From: Culicoidibacter larvae
Lineage (GTDB): Bacteria > Bacillota_I > Bacilli_A > Culicoidibacterales > Culicoidibacteraceae
Direction: 5' to 3'
DNA length: 39,536 nt
NCBI RefSeq assembly: GCF_005771635.1
Contig: NZ_VBWP01000012.1
Location: 1 to 39,536, forward strand
In this document: positions 1-7,049 of the stretch, in pieces
Numbering within the stretch: the first letter of the stretch is position 1
How the letters are laid out: every line of letters starts with the position of its first letter
Notes under the pieces: generated by a model
What the model was told of the DNA's origin: nothing
Database searches by the model: none
The model's input: only the letters and a program-made list of their open reading frames with translations
Position numbers and translations under genes: made by a program

Positions 1-20
1 AAGTCCTGTCATCCGCACCA
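1..20 (+). other. attL: attL core: 3' end of a tRNA gene
   Basis: The sequence AAGTCCTGTCATCCGCACCA is identical to the last 20 bases of the window. It fits a tRNA 3' end: end of the T-loop, T-stem CCTGT, acceptor strand CATCCGC, discriminator A, then CCA. The matching 5' acceptor strand would be GCGGATG. The A discriminator and this acceptor would suit a tRNA-Leu, but the isoacceptor cannot be read from this fragment. The rest of the tRNA lies outside the window to the left, so this side should keep the intact tRNA gene. Confidence 0.9.
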
Positions 21-30
21 AGATGTAAAA

Positions 31-58
31 AACCCTGTATTATACAGGGTTCTTTTTT
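31..58. terminator. Bidirectional terminator next to attL
   Basis: A perfect 10-bp stem AACCCTGTAT / ATACAGGGTT is followed by CTTTTTT on the plus strand and by TTTTTT on the minus strand. In the plus direction it can end the host tRNA transcript that reads into the prophage. In the minus direction it ends the phage transcript carrying the helix-turn-helix gene. It is phage DNA just inside the attachment core, so the phage brings a terminator to the tRNA it inserts into. Confidence 0.8.
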
Positions 59-70
59 ATAGTTATTCAA

Positions 71-92
71 ATTGGCGGCAGATTGGCGGTAA
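71..92 (+). repeat. Integrase arm-type repeat pair, left end
   Basis: Two direct copies of TTGGCGG lie at 72-78 and 83-89, in the form ATTGGCGGCAGATTGGCGG. A very similar pair lies at 39393-39411 next to the right attachment core. Paired direct repeats near both ends of a prophage are typical of arm-type binding sites for a lambda-like tyrosine integrase. The assignment is inferred from position and repetition. Confidence 0.65.
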
Positions 93-93
93 T

Positions 94-339
94 TTATAAA
101 AATAATCGAATATTGACAGGTGAAGTCATTAGTACTGCATTTCTAAGTTTTTCGATGCTTTCCTGATCACCTTTTTTCTCAAGCCAAGACTCTAACAATA
201 TATAATTAATAGTATTGATTTTTCCAAGCTCTCTGTCGCCGCGTAAATACTTACCTAAAGTGCTTGCATTAATCCCGCTTTCTTTTCCGAGTTGGTAATA
301 TGTGATACCATGCTTATCCAAAATCTCTTGCAGTTCCAT
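94..339 (-). CDS. Small helix-turn-helix protein, lysogenic accessory region
   Basis: An 81-residue protein whose first 55 residues look like a Cro/C1-type helix-turn-helix domain (MELQEILDKHGITYYQLGKE, then SGINASTLGKYLRG). The ATG at 339 is chosen because AAAGGAG lies 9 bases upstream; a longer reading to 384 has no good binding site. The C-terminal third (about residues 56-81) matches nothing I recognise. It is the last phage gene before attL, downstream of the endolysin terminator, in the place where prophages often carry genes expressed in the lysogen. It could share a transcript with the small toxin gene at 427-531. Targets are unknown. Confidence 0.7.
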   Translation of the reverse strand: MELQEILDKHGITYYQLGKESGINASTLGKYLRGDRELGKINTINYILLESWLEKKGDQESIEKLRNAVLMTSPVNIRLFL

Positions 340-367
340 ATTGACCGCTCCTTTCAATCTCTTAATC

Positions 368-396
368 TTGCAAAAATAGATCACTTACTATATAAT
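368..396 (+). promoter_or_regulatory. Candidate promoter for antisense antitoxin RNA
   Basis: TTGCAA at 368-373 and TATAAT at 391-396 are separated by exactly 17 bases on the plus strand. Transcription would start near 403 and run rightwards, antisense to the toxin gene at 427-531. No plus-strand protein gene follows, so an antisense RNA is the simplest role. Confidence 0.55.
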
Positions 397-426
397 AGAA
401 CGTGTAAGGGGCTTACGCCCCAAACA

Positions 427-531
427 CTAGCGTTTGCGTTTTTTCTTACCTAATTTCTTTAAGTTAATGATTGCGATTATTAAATTAACTATTGAAGTGG
501 TAAGGATTAACGCTTTTTCTATTATACCCAC
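427..531 (-). CDS. Hol_Tox/TxpA-like small membrane toxin
   Basis: A 34-residue peptide starting at GTG 531: one hydrophobic helix (ALILTTSIVNLIIAIINL) followed by a strongly basic tail (KKLGKKKRKR). The ribosome binding site GAGGAGGTG lies just upstream, while the nearby ATG is useless because it is closed by a stop after two codons. This is the form of the 'putative holin-like toxin' / TxpA peptides of Bacillota, which act on the membrane and are controlled by an antisense RNA. A near-perfect promoter sits upstream (559-587) and a convergent promoter downstream (368-396). A phage-lysis role is less likely because a separate holin module exists at 1.5-2.2 kb. Confidence 0.8.
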   Translation of the reverse strand: MGIIEKALILTTSIVNLIIAIINLKKLGKKKRKR

Positions 532-558
532 ATATTACACCTCCTCTCTACTCTTATA

Positions 559-587
559 ATTATACACCTATAGGACTATAAAGTCAA
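559..587 (-). promoter_or_regulatory. Promoter of the small toxin gene
   Basis: On the minus strand TTGACT (582-587) and TATAAT (559-564) are separated by 17 bases, close to the ideal sigma-A promoter. A short palindrome CCTATAGG lies in the spacer. It follows the endolysin terminator, so the toxin gene is transcribed independently of the late operon. Confidence 0.8.
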
Positions 588-611
588 GCGTTTTGATGAA
601 ATAACTAAAAT

Positions 612-640
612 AAAAAGCGAGCTATCAAAGCTCGCTTTTT
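612..640. terminator. Terminator after the endolysin gene
   Basis: A 12-bp stem AAAAAGCGAGCT / AGCTCGCTTTTT with a 5-base loop directly follows the endolysin stop codon. T-runs occur on both strands, so it can act in both directions. It ends the late operon (minus) and could end the predicted antisense RNA (plus). Confidence 0.85.
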
Positions 641-643
641 GTA

Positions 644-1546
644 TTATTTAACAAGTTCAAAGTTTGGATAATCCCAAATATTATAGCCTTTATAATCGCC
701 ATTAGTATTGACCCACCCGTGTGTACCGTTTTCTAATGATAATTTTACCCATTGGCTCTTATATCCTGAACGTTGTTCATCAGCATATCCGAGAACTGTA
801 TAAGACAGTCCTTTTGAGCCGTCTTTTCCTTTGGTTCCATAATACTCTGCATTTATGTATCCAATTATCTTAGCTCCAACTTTTGGTTCCTGGCGCACCA
901 CTATGGTACCTTTATCTTCTCCGGCTTCCTGCCAGTCCCAGTATAAATTAATAAAGCCAAGTTTAGAAGCTGGAGGCTGCGGTTTACTTTCACTACTTCC
1001 GCCGCCATCAAGTGTGTAGGGGATACCAAGAACCTCGCAGATTGTTTTTACTTCCGCTTTAGCTAATGCGTGCTGATTATACCCTGTGCCATCGCGGTCT
1101 GCAGTATTAGTAATAAATCCCAATTCCAGTAACCCGCGCGGAACATCATCACTATCTCCATTAACCATATCTAAATCACATCGCTCTTTGTTACCATTCC
1201 AAGGAGTCCCAGTAATCTCGGTAAATCGTTTCCCAAAAATATCACCAAATTTTTTTATCAGAGCGGGATTTTGGCAATAACACATGTGCCCGCCGCGGGC
1301 ATTTGCGTTTGTAGATCCGTCCATGTGATGGCTCAAGACTAAATCATAGCCATTGTTAATCCAATGATCATCGATATCCATTTCATGCTCAGTCAGCCCG
1401 AAGCGATAACAATTAAAACCACCATTCTGATGAGCATAGTTTTCTACTACTGAGGTATACTCACGCATGAGTTCCTCTTCATTACGGCCTCCGCCGCCGG
1501 CACCAACAGTGCCATAGTGACTCGTGAAAAGTGCTACTGTTTTCAT
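644..1546 (-). CDS. Endolysin: N-acetylmuramoyl-L-alanine amidase (Amidase_3) with SH3-like C-terminus
   Basis: A 300-residue lysin. The N-terminal ~180 residues fit Amidase_3: candidate zinc ligands His10, Glu24/25 and His74, and the catalytic Glu141 in LLELGFITN. The domain cuts the bond between MurNAc and L-alanine in peptidoglycan. A Gly/Ser/Pro linker (about 181-197) leads to a C-terminal domain (about 198-300) that looks like an SH3-type cell-wall-binding module. There is no signal peptide, so export depends on the holin. It is the last gene of the late operon, 3' of the holin genes, and is followed by a strong terminator. Confidence 0.92.
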   Translation of the reverse strand: MKTVALFTSHYGTVGAGGGGRNEEELMREYTSVVENYAHQNGGFNCYRFGLTEHEMDIDDHWINNGYDLVLSHHMDGSTNANARGGHMCYCQNPALIKKFGDIFGKRFTEITGTPWNGNKERCDLDMVNGDSDDVPRGLLELGFITNTADRDGTGYNQHALAKAEVKTICEVLGIPYTLDGGGSSESKPQPPASKLGFINLYWDWQEAGEDKGTIVVRQEPKVGAKIIGYINAEYYGTKGKDGSKGLSYTVLGYADEQRSGYKSQWVKLSLENGTHGWVNTNGDYKGYNIWDYPNFELVK

Positions 1547-1548
1547 AA

Positions 1549-1788
1549 CTACTTACCCTCTTTCTCATTATTTGCTTGTTCTGCTTTTATAGTTTCTTGA
1601 GCTGCTCTAGCCCCGTCCTTTACTGCACCGCTGCCTATATAGGCACCGATGGGAGTAAGAACAGCCATTATAAACGTCGCGTTTTCAGCAGTTAGCTGTA
1701 ACTGCCCAATTGCAATGGCCACCACGGCAAAAGTTATCGCTAACGCTAGTAAGATAACTGCAATTTTACGTGCTGAGATATTTTTCAT
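1549..1788 (-). CDS. Probable holin
   Basis: A 79-residue protein with two hydrophobic stretches (about residues 7-28 and 36-55) and a charged C-terminus rich in Lys, Glu and Gln. The ATG at 1788 is preferred over the one at 1806, because the strong site AAAGGAGGTG lies between them and would overlap the first start. Its size, topology and place immediately before the amidase gene fit a class II-type phage holin that forms membrane lesions for endolysin release. The exact holin family is not recognised. Confidence 0.75.
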   Translation of the reverse strand: MKNISARKIAVILLALAITFAVVAIAIGQLQLTAENATFIMAVLTPIGAYIGSGAVKDGARAAQETIKAEQANNEKEGK

Positions 1789-1802
1789 ATTGCCACCTCC
1801 TT

Positions 1803-2201
1803 TCATTTCTTAATATCGTCTTTTACTAATGCCATAAGCACTTGATCCATTTTATCGTCAAGTTTATCAACTTTTGCATCAGTTTTTTCTTGGTTTTTAA
1901 AGACTGTTTTCACTTGCTCAACAAGTGTAGTAAGTGCTTTATTGTCATTTCGGATCGCTGTCATTTCATTCAGCAGCAAAGCATGACTGTCCTCATGTTT
2001 TTCAACGTACCGGAGTAATTCCTCTCGTTGTTCACGGATATCATCTTTATTTTGAACTGCCTGCTTTTCTAACAAAGCTATAGCTGTCTTAGAAGTATCC
2101 TCAACTTTTGACACTTGACTCTTTGAAGTAAGTAAAGCAGCAACTACGGAAGTAACAGCGGTAATAAGCGCTATAATAATCCCCTCTGTAAGTGTCAGCA
2201 T
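1803..2201 (-). CDS. Membrane-anchored coiled-coil protein of the holin module
   Basis: A 132-residue protein with one N-terminal membrane segment (about residues 6-25, IIIALITAVTSVVAALL) followed by a long polar, heptad-rich region likely to be coiled coil (about 30-125). The start at 2201 has GGGAGGAGG upstream. It lies between the M23 endopeptidase and holin genes. The combination of one membrane helix and a coiled coil recalls XhlA-type holin partners, though in XhlA the membrane segment is C-terminal. It could be a holin partner or antiholin. Confidence 0.6.
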   Translation of the reverse strand: MLTLTEGIIIALITAVTSVVAALLTSKSQVSKVEDTSKTAIALLEKQAVQNKDDIREQREELLRYVEKHEDSHALLLNEMTAIRNDNKALTTLVEQVKTVFKNQEKTDAKVDKLDDKMDQVLMALVKDDIKK

Positions 2202-2220
2202 TATTTTATTCCTCCTCCCG

Positions 2221-2991
2221 CTATAATCTCATCCAGCAAAGCCACTGCTTACCTAGCTGGTCGGTGACTAATACTTTCATGGTGTTTTTATATAAATGTA
2301 CTGGGCTAACCCATTCGTCTAGCCAGGTAACCGCATTAAAGGTCTTGCCATCTAATCGAGTTGTCGTGATTTGGGTTTTACACCCTTGGTCACTAAACAT
2401 CGGCTGCCCTGCTTTTATCCTAAACATACTCCCGAGATAAATGCCTAACTTAGTGCTATTCTTATCCCATTTGGAAATATCAGTGACATATTCTATTTCT
2501 GTCACATTTTCACCATCGCTGCCACCGGTACCACTACCGCCTTGTTGGAGAATGTTGTATGGGTCTATTTTGTCCTTAGAGTTATTACTACGCCAAACTT
2601 CAAAATGTAAATGGACCGGATAGTCGCCTCCACTAGAGCCCTCAGCTCCGATACGAAAACCCTCAGACACCTTAGCCCCCACAGATACCTCAGCTCTTGA
2701 AAGATGCAAATATCGGTGCATTTGAGAACCAGTCCAAATACGGACCTCGATACCAGCATTGCCGTTATGTCCTGCGTGAACGACCTCGCCGCCAGTTACC
2801 GCGTAAATTGCGGCTCCATCTCCCCCTACAACATCAATGCCGCCGTGGCCTTGGTAAGGGGCGGGTATAGCACTCATACTATATCCATACATCCCTACCC
2901 AGTCCTTGACTCCGTTCCCCCAGGTTCTATTATCGAATGCGCCAGTAAAAGCAACTTGCTTTTTGTGAGCTTTACTATAAATCTGCGGCAT
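2221..2991 (-). CDS. M23-family metalloendopeptidase (second lysin or tail-tip lysin)
   Basis: A 256-residue protein with an M23 (lysostaphin-type) peptidase domain at about residues 45-140. The zinc ligands His49 and Asp53 (GHGGID) and His129 of HLHFE are present, with His96 and His127 also in place. M23 enzymes cut peptide cross-links in peptidoglycan. Gly/Ser spacing (about 150-160) precedes a C-terminal domain of ~95 residues that may bind the wall. It abuts the fibre gene upstream (shared base at 2991) and lies just before the holin genes. It may act with the amidase in lysis or be carried by the tail; the sequence alone does not decide. Confidence 0.85.
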   Translation of the reverse strand: MPQIYSKAHKKQVAFTGAFDNRTWGNGVKDWVGMYGYSMSAIPAPYQGHGGIDVVGGDGAAIYAVTGGEVVHAGHNGNAGIEVRIWTGSQMHRYLHLSRAEVSVGAKVSEGFRIGAEGSSGGDYPVHLHFEVWRSNNSKDKIDPYNILQQGGSGTGGSDGENVTEIEYVTDISKWDKNSTKLGIYLGSMFRIKAGQPMFSDQGCKTQITTTRLDGKTFNAVTWLDEWVSPVHLYKNTMKVLVTDQLGKQWLCWMRL

Positions 2992-4352
2992 TATGACCAG
3001 CCTCCTGAGTTATTTCCGACTTTAACAAGTCCTTTATTGGGTTTCCATTCCAAATTTTCATTTGCAACCCACGTACGGATACCTCGAACCCAGCCGACCC
3101 CATCAATATAAACTCTTGTGTTGTTCACATAATCTAAAACGATTGTCGAGCCATATTGGATTTTGCTGCTGCCATCAAAGTAATTACCACTAATCTCCAT
3201 ACGAATATTTAGCTTGGCATCTAGCGGGAGTCCTGTAAGTATTGTCGAGCCTGTAGAAGTTAATGCGCTAACATTAACCGCCTTAATGATAGTAGAGCTA
3301 TCAGAACGGCGCACACATATCTGTGCAAGCCAGTTCTTCAAATTCCCCATATTTCCGGCAATACTTGACCAGCTTACTATTGCTTTAGTAGGGTCCGAGG
3401 CATCTCTAACTACTGAAATCGCTGGCACCGTCACTGCAGAATATGTTGGGTATATTTCCGTAGATACCCCTGCGTTATAAATTACGCCATCGTGGTAAGT
3501 GTAGACTAACTCAGTTCTAACCTGATAACGTGTATTTCTACTTAATCCTGTGAAAGTCCGCTCACCTGCAGTTGTTAAATCGTCAGTATAAGATTGGAGA
3601 TTATTGTTATTTCCGTAATTCCTCAAACCTAGGTTATTTGTATATGACGCATTTCCCTTATTACCAAAACCACCGAACCATGCCGTTTTTGCAGATGTCG
3701 CTGAAACAGATGAGTTCACAACGGTCGGGTTAGTTAGAGGCGAATAATTCGGATAAACATCAAAGGTTAGTGACCCTCCACAGATAAAAGGACCACTTGA
3801 ATTACTTGGCACCATTCCAAAAAGTCTACTATATTTCGTATTAGCTTCCATACCAGTAAAACTAAGTGTACCGCTTTTAGAGGCGTTTGCTGTCTGTGCA
3901 TAGGCACCATTAATCAACTGATAACTCAAGCGTTCAGATTGCGGAGTGTCAAGTCCGGAGTAAGTTACATCGCGCGAGCTTGTCGTAGCAGCACCTAACG
4001 CGAGTTTTCCTCTATCAAACCGGGGATTGTAATAAGTAGCCGTATTAACATCGACCCTATTCCCCCAGTTGGGCCAAGAACCCCCACCCTTATCATAGGT
4101 TTGTATATGCGCATCAACTGCGAGTTGCGCCCCCTGTCCAGGACAACCACGATTTGCTGTTTGAGTCCACTCTCGATTATATTGGCTAAGTTGACCATAA
4201 TGAGTCCACTCTCCACTTACCCAACCCCAAACAGATACAACCTGACCGTCATTATTCCATACAGAAGAACTCGATGTATTAAAGCTAAATTTAAATACAA
4301 CATTGTCGTAACCTCGTGAATGTGTCCAGCCATTTACCCATACATACGCCAT
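2991..4352 (-). CDS. Fibronectin III-like repeat protein, probable tail fibre/receptor-binding protein
   Basis: A 453-residue protein, rich in Ser, Thr, Asn, Gly and aromatic residues. The N-terminal ~120 residues resemble a beta-rich structural domain. Three ~90-residue modules follow, each ending in a pattern such as TFTGLSRNTRYQVR or SFTGMEANTKYSR, typical of fibronectin III/Ig-like folds. The C-terminal ~40 residues (VYIDGVGWVRGI, WKPNKGLVKVG) recall the short end motif of many phage fibres. It lies after the baseplate genes and before the lysins, the usual fibre position. Host-surface binding is inferred. Confidence 0.65.
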   Translation of the reverse strand: MAYVWVNGWTHSRGYDNVVFKFSFNTSSSSVWNNDGQVVSVWGWVSGEWTHYGQLSQYNREWTQTANRGCPGQGAQLAVDAHIQTYDKGGGSWPNWGNRVDVNTATYYNPRFDRGKLALGAATTSSRDVTYSGLDTPQSERLSYQLINGAYAQTANASKSGTLSFTGMEANTKYSRLFGMVPSNSSGPFICGGSLTFDVYPNYSPLTNPTVVNSSVSATSAKTAWFGGFGNKGNASYTNNLGLRNYGNNNNLQSYTDDLTTAGERTFTGLSRNTRYQVRTELVYTYHDGVIYNAGVSTEIYPTYSAVTVPAISVVRDASDPTKAIVSWSSIAGNMGNLKNWLAQICVRRSDSSTIIKAVNVSALTSTGSTILTGLPLDAKLNIRMEISGNYFDGSSKIQYGSTIVLDYVNNTRVYIDGVGWVRGIRTWVANENLEWKPNKGLVKVGNNSGGWS

Positions 4353-4906
4353 TATTGATCACCTACAATCTGACCCGTAGAAGCGTCAATGTAGCTATTA
4401 GTTGGATCCTCATAAGTTCCCTGCGCAATTGGTATCATTTGAAAAACATTCAGACCGTCCTTAACATCAAGCGCTTGCACCAAAGTGTAAGCCAGCGGGA
4501 CTATTTCAGATATTTGGAAATCTTTACCTACAGATAATGTGGCGCCCCGTATATTATTAACAAAACAGTTTTTTAGAACTTCACTATTGCTGCCTTTTAC
4601 ACTAAAGCTCGTAACCTCTTGAACAGATTGTTCAATGTCTTTTTTACTACTTTTATTAACCAGCAATGCAGTGCCCGTACCGGTTCCTTTTTTTACCGTT
4701 AAATAATAGCTTAAATGGTCAAGTTCAAAAATCTCCAATACCTCTCGAAGCGCCTCGCCCTCAGTACTCGCTAAATGCGAACGTTTTACAGACACGTTGC
4801 AGACAAAGTTTTTTGCAAGAGTTTTGGGAAGCTCCTGAGCAATAGAATTGAGAAGCTCGTCGCTCTCGGCTCCGATAACGTGAATTACAATATTGTGTGT
4901 ATCCAT
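4352..4906 (-). CDS. Unknown protein of the tail-fibre region
   Basis: A 184-residue protein with no family I recognise. It has an ordered-looking, mixed alpha/beta composition, and its C-terminus reads PTNSYIDASTGQIVGDQ, a type of ending seen in fibre-region proteins. It starts at ATG 4906 behind GAGGTGAG and ends one base into the fibronectin-repeat gene. A structural part or assembly factor of the fibre or baseplate is the most likely role, from position only. Confidence 0.6.
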   Translation of the reverse strand: MDTHNIVIHVIGAESDELLNSIAQELPKTLAKNFVCNVSVKRSHLASTEGEALREVLEIFELDHLSYYLTVKKGTGTGTALLVNKSSKKDIEQSVQEVTSFSVKGSNSEVLKNCFVNNIRGATLSVGKDFQISEIVPLAYTLVQALDVKDGLNVFQMIPIAQGTYEDPTNSYIDASTGQIVGDQ

Positions 4907-4921
4907 ATACTTCTCACCTCT

Positions 4922-5428
4922 CTACAAAATCTCAATATAAATTTGTCCAGGAAACGCTGGAGGTTCAATAGGCGCACCTTGACCATATAAAGGCAGCATT
5001 CGCAAGATTATTGCGTCGACTTCTCCTTTGGTGTACACTGTTTTGAGTTTGTCATCCACCTCTGTTTTTGTATATCTGTTGTTAAACTCAGTAAGCAAAT
5101 CCTTACCCTGAACATTTACCGGGTAATTGAATGCGGCACCCGTGTTATTAAATGAAACTGCGACATTGGACTCGTTGATTAATCCGCCTTTATAAAACTT
5201 CAAACCAGCATGAGATAAGCTCAATACACAAGACTCGTTTATATCCTTTATAGTGATATTTCCAATATGGTTTTGCTTGATATAGGTTTTCCCTAAATCT
5301 TTCACCGTATTATTAAGAACGTTATAGGCAGTATCAATTTTATCGGAATTCGCATTCACTACATTTATTTGGTAGTAGTCACCTTGATCAGGTTTTACTA
5401 ATTTTAGATTTGGTGTTTCTGTCGCCAT
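4922..5428 (-). CDS. Short tail fibre / baseplate fibre protein
   Basis: A 168-residue protein. Its start (MATETPNLKLVKPD, then YYQINVVNANSDKIDTAY) is a recurring N-terminus of phage tail-fibre proteins that attach to the baseplate. Two TKTEVDDKL/TKGEVDAI repeats (about 119-141) suggest a short trimeric coil. The end (GQGAPIEPPAFPGQIYIEIL) also matches common fibre termini. AGGAGGTG precedes the start. It follows the XkdU-like gene directly. Receptor contact may be through this or the next two proteins. Confidence 0.75.
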   Translation of the reverse strand: MATETPNLKLVKPDQGDYYQINVVNANSDKIDTAYNVLNNTVKDLGKTYIKQNHIGNITIKDINESCVLSLSHAGLKFYKGGLINESNVAVSFNNTGAAFNYPVNVQGKDLLTEFNNRYTKTEVDDKLKTVYTKGEVDAIILRMLPLYGQGAPIEPPAFPGQIYIEIL

Positions 5429-5439
5429 ATTCCCACCTC

Positions 5440-5976
5440 CTATAATGGTTCACGACGTGAATAGATTTCTTCATGAGTATAATTTGATAGTTGCTGATGA
5501 GTAAGAGTTATCAAATCCATGTGTCGTCTAAACGATTGAATAAGTACAGTATTTAAGTGCGCAGGGGTCAGAGTATTCAAATATAAAATCAAACTCTCTA
5601 TTCCCATCGGTACCCCGATTTCAGTAAACCGAATTTCGATATTCGACTCGGCTCTATTAAACACGCACTCACAAGAGTATGATGTGTATTGCAATACAAT
5701 ACGCTCTATTGATTTGGTACTTAACTTACTAAATCCAGCAAGTAGTTTTAGTATTTCCCGCTTTCTTTCCTCCAAGGGCCAGTCTGGGTGACTTACATTG
5801 AAAGTCTCTTCCCAAAGCGGAACCGTACGCTCATTAAGTAGCCGAACAAAATAAGCATTATTTACAGTTAAAAGCTCCTCATTTATCTTTCTCAGCTCCG
5901 TATCCTCAACTGAGTATAGTTTTTGAAAATCAACTATTGAGTTTGTGAAATCAGGGACATAGTTGCTAAGTTTCAT
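5440..5976 (-). CDS. xkdU-like: Baseplate protein, YmfQ/XkdU family
   Basis: A 178-residue protein of the size and position of XkdU/YmfQ (DUF2313), which follows the baseplate J gene in PBSX-like and Mu-like phages. The pattern WEETFNVSHPDWPLEERKREIL and the following helix (about residues 57-95) are typical. Its ATG overlaps the stop of the upstream gene (TGATGA), suggesting translational coupling. It probably links the wedge (gp47-like) to the fibres. Confidence 0.85.
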   Translation of the reverse strand: MKLSNYVPDFTNSIVDFQKLYSVEDTELRKINEELLTVNNAYFVRLLNERTVPLWEETFNVSHPDWPLEERKREILKLLAGFSKLSTKSIERIVLQYTSYSCECVFNRAESNIEIRFTEIGVPMGIESLILYLNTLTPAHLNTVLIQSFRRHMDLITLTHQQLSNYTHEEIYSRREPL

Positions 5977-7049
5977 CAGACAATCACCTCATAACTAGTT
6001 AGAGCGATAGCTTGTTTTGCTGAAATCTCAAGATTAGAGTTCTTAACTCCATTGATAGAAACCTCATCAACGCTGATAACAAGTTTATTATCATCAACAA
6101 TCTTTGCAATCTCGTACCATTTAACAATGCGCTCTGCATTAGCCTCTCCCTGAATGTACTTCTCAATAAGCACACGGGTTTGTTCAATTATCATCGGTAA
6201 CTTGCTTGCCTCTGTAGTTTTGACCTTTACAATTATGTTTAGATCCAACTGAGTTAGAGTAAACACTTTTACGACTGCGCCTATAGGTGCCTGACCTAGC
6301 CCGCTACCGTCAACCGTTGGGTCCAAATATTCTTGAAAGGCTTGAATAAGCTCAGCATCGGCTGCAGCCCCACTATCATCAGCTATATACACATTTACGG
6401 TATTGATATTGTCCTTGTCCTTTTCTACATAAACCTCTCCGATACCGGGAAACTGGTCAGCCCAATAGATATATTGAGATACATTCCCATCAAGGTGAGG
6501 GCGCTGTATAAAGTCAAGCGTCCGAGCTCTAAGAGCCTCATCAGTTTCTTCATCAATAGCCCGTTCAGATATCTCTGATAGGTAGCTTACTGTAAGGTTA
6601 GAAAAATAATCAATCGGGATTAACACCCCCAACACATTACCTTTTTCTCCTACTTCTTCCGCCTCAAGTTTATAGCGGTTGACTTCAATCGTGTCCCCAT
6701 CACCGTAAGGTGCTTTATCAATAAACGATACAACCTTAAAATTAATATCAGAATTTTCAACTGAGAACCGAGTCCCTATAGGTATTTCCGCATTGAAACA
6801 CCCAATCCCTACTGCTGCAGTTGCTCGTATACGGTTTACTCCCAACTGAAAAGCCAGCTCGGTCAAGTACTCACCGAAAGAAGTCTGTACAAACCCGCGA
6901 GCAAGAATATCATTAGCATAAACGTATAGCTGTGCTAACTCACTGGCAAAAGGAGCCAGCGCATCATATATCAAAGAACCGGGCCGCTTATCAACACTAT
7001 TGTCGATATTCTCTAAGGCATCTTGCATAATTTGATTTTTAGATTTCAC
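5976..7049 (-). CDS. xkdT-like: Baseplate J-like wedge protein (Mu gp47/XkdT family)
   Basis: A 357-residue protein of the Baseplate_J family. The N-terminus (QDALENIDNSVDKRPGSLIY), the middle GNVSQYIYWADQFPGIGEVYVE and the surrounding order are characteristic. It forms the baseplate wedges that trigger sheath contraction. The start is GTG at 7049 with AAAGGAG 10 bases upstream. The reading frame overlaps the end of the XkdS-like gene by 11 bases. The length matches the family. Confidence 0.93.
   Translation of the reverse strand: MKSKNQIMQDALENIDNSVDKRPGSLIYDALAPFASELAQLYVYANDILARGFVQTSFGEYLTELAFQLGVNRIRATAAVGIGCFNAEIPIGTRFSVENSDINFKVVSFIDKAPYGDGDTIEVNRYKLEAEEVGEKGNVLGVLIPIDYFSNLTVSYLSEISERAIDEETDEALRARTLDFIQRPHLDGNVSQYIYWADQFPGIGEVYVEKDKDNINTVNVYIADDSGAAADAELIQAFQEYLDPTVDGSGLGQAPIGAVVKVFTLTQLDLNIIVKVKTTEASKLPMIIEQTRVLIEKYIQGEANAERIVKWYEIAKIVDDNKLVISVDEVSINGVKNSNLEISAKQAIALTSYEVIV

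Larger units (their letters stand above)
403..641 (+). ncRNA. Predicted antisense antitoxin RNA (RatA-like in arrangement)
   Basis: Predicted from a good plus-strand sigma-A promoter ending at 396 and a hairpin with a plus-strand T-run at 612-640. The RNA would begin with a GGGGC/GCCCC hairpin (about 410-420) and cover the whole toxin coding region and its ribosome binding site. It is convergent with the toxin promoter at 559-587, the geometry of TxpA/RatA-type type I systems. Both ends are inferred; the RNA could stop earlier. No sequence match to RatA was established. Confidence 0.4.

Noticed and set aside
405-424. GGGGC/GCCCC hairpin as a toxin transcript terminator
   Set aside because: No T-run follows on the minus strand. 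It is more likely the 5' hairpin of the antisense RNA, or a weak stabiliser.
2704-3111. 135-codon plus-strand open frame
   Set aside because: It is antisense to the M23 and fibre genes, has no ribosome binding site and no domain; the minus-strand genes explain the sequence.
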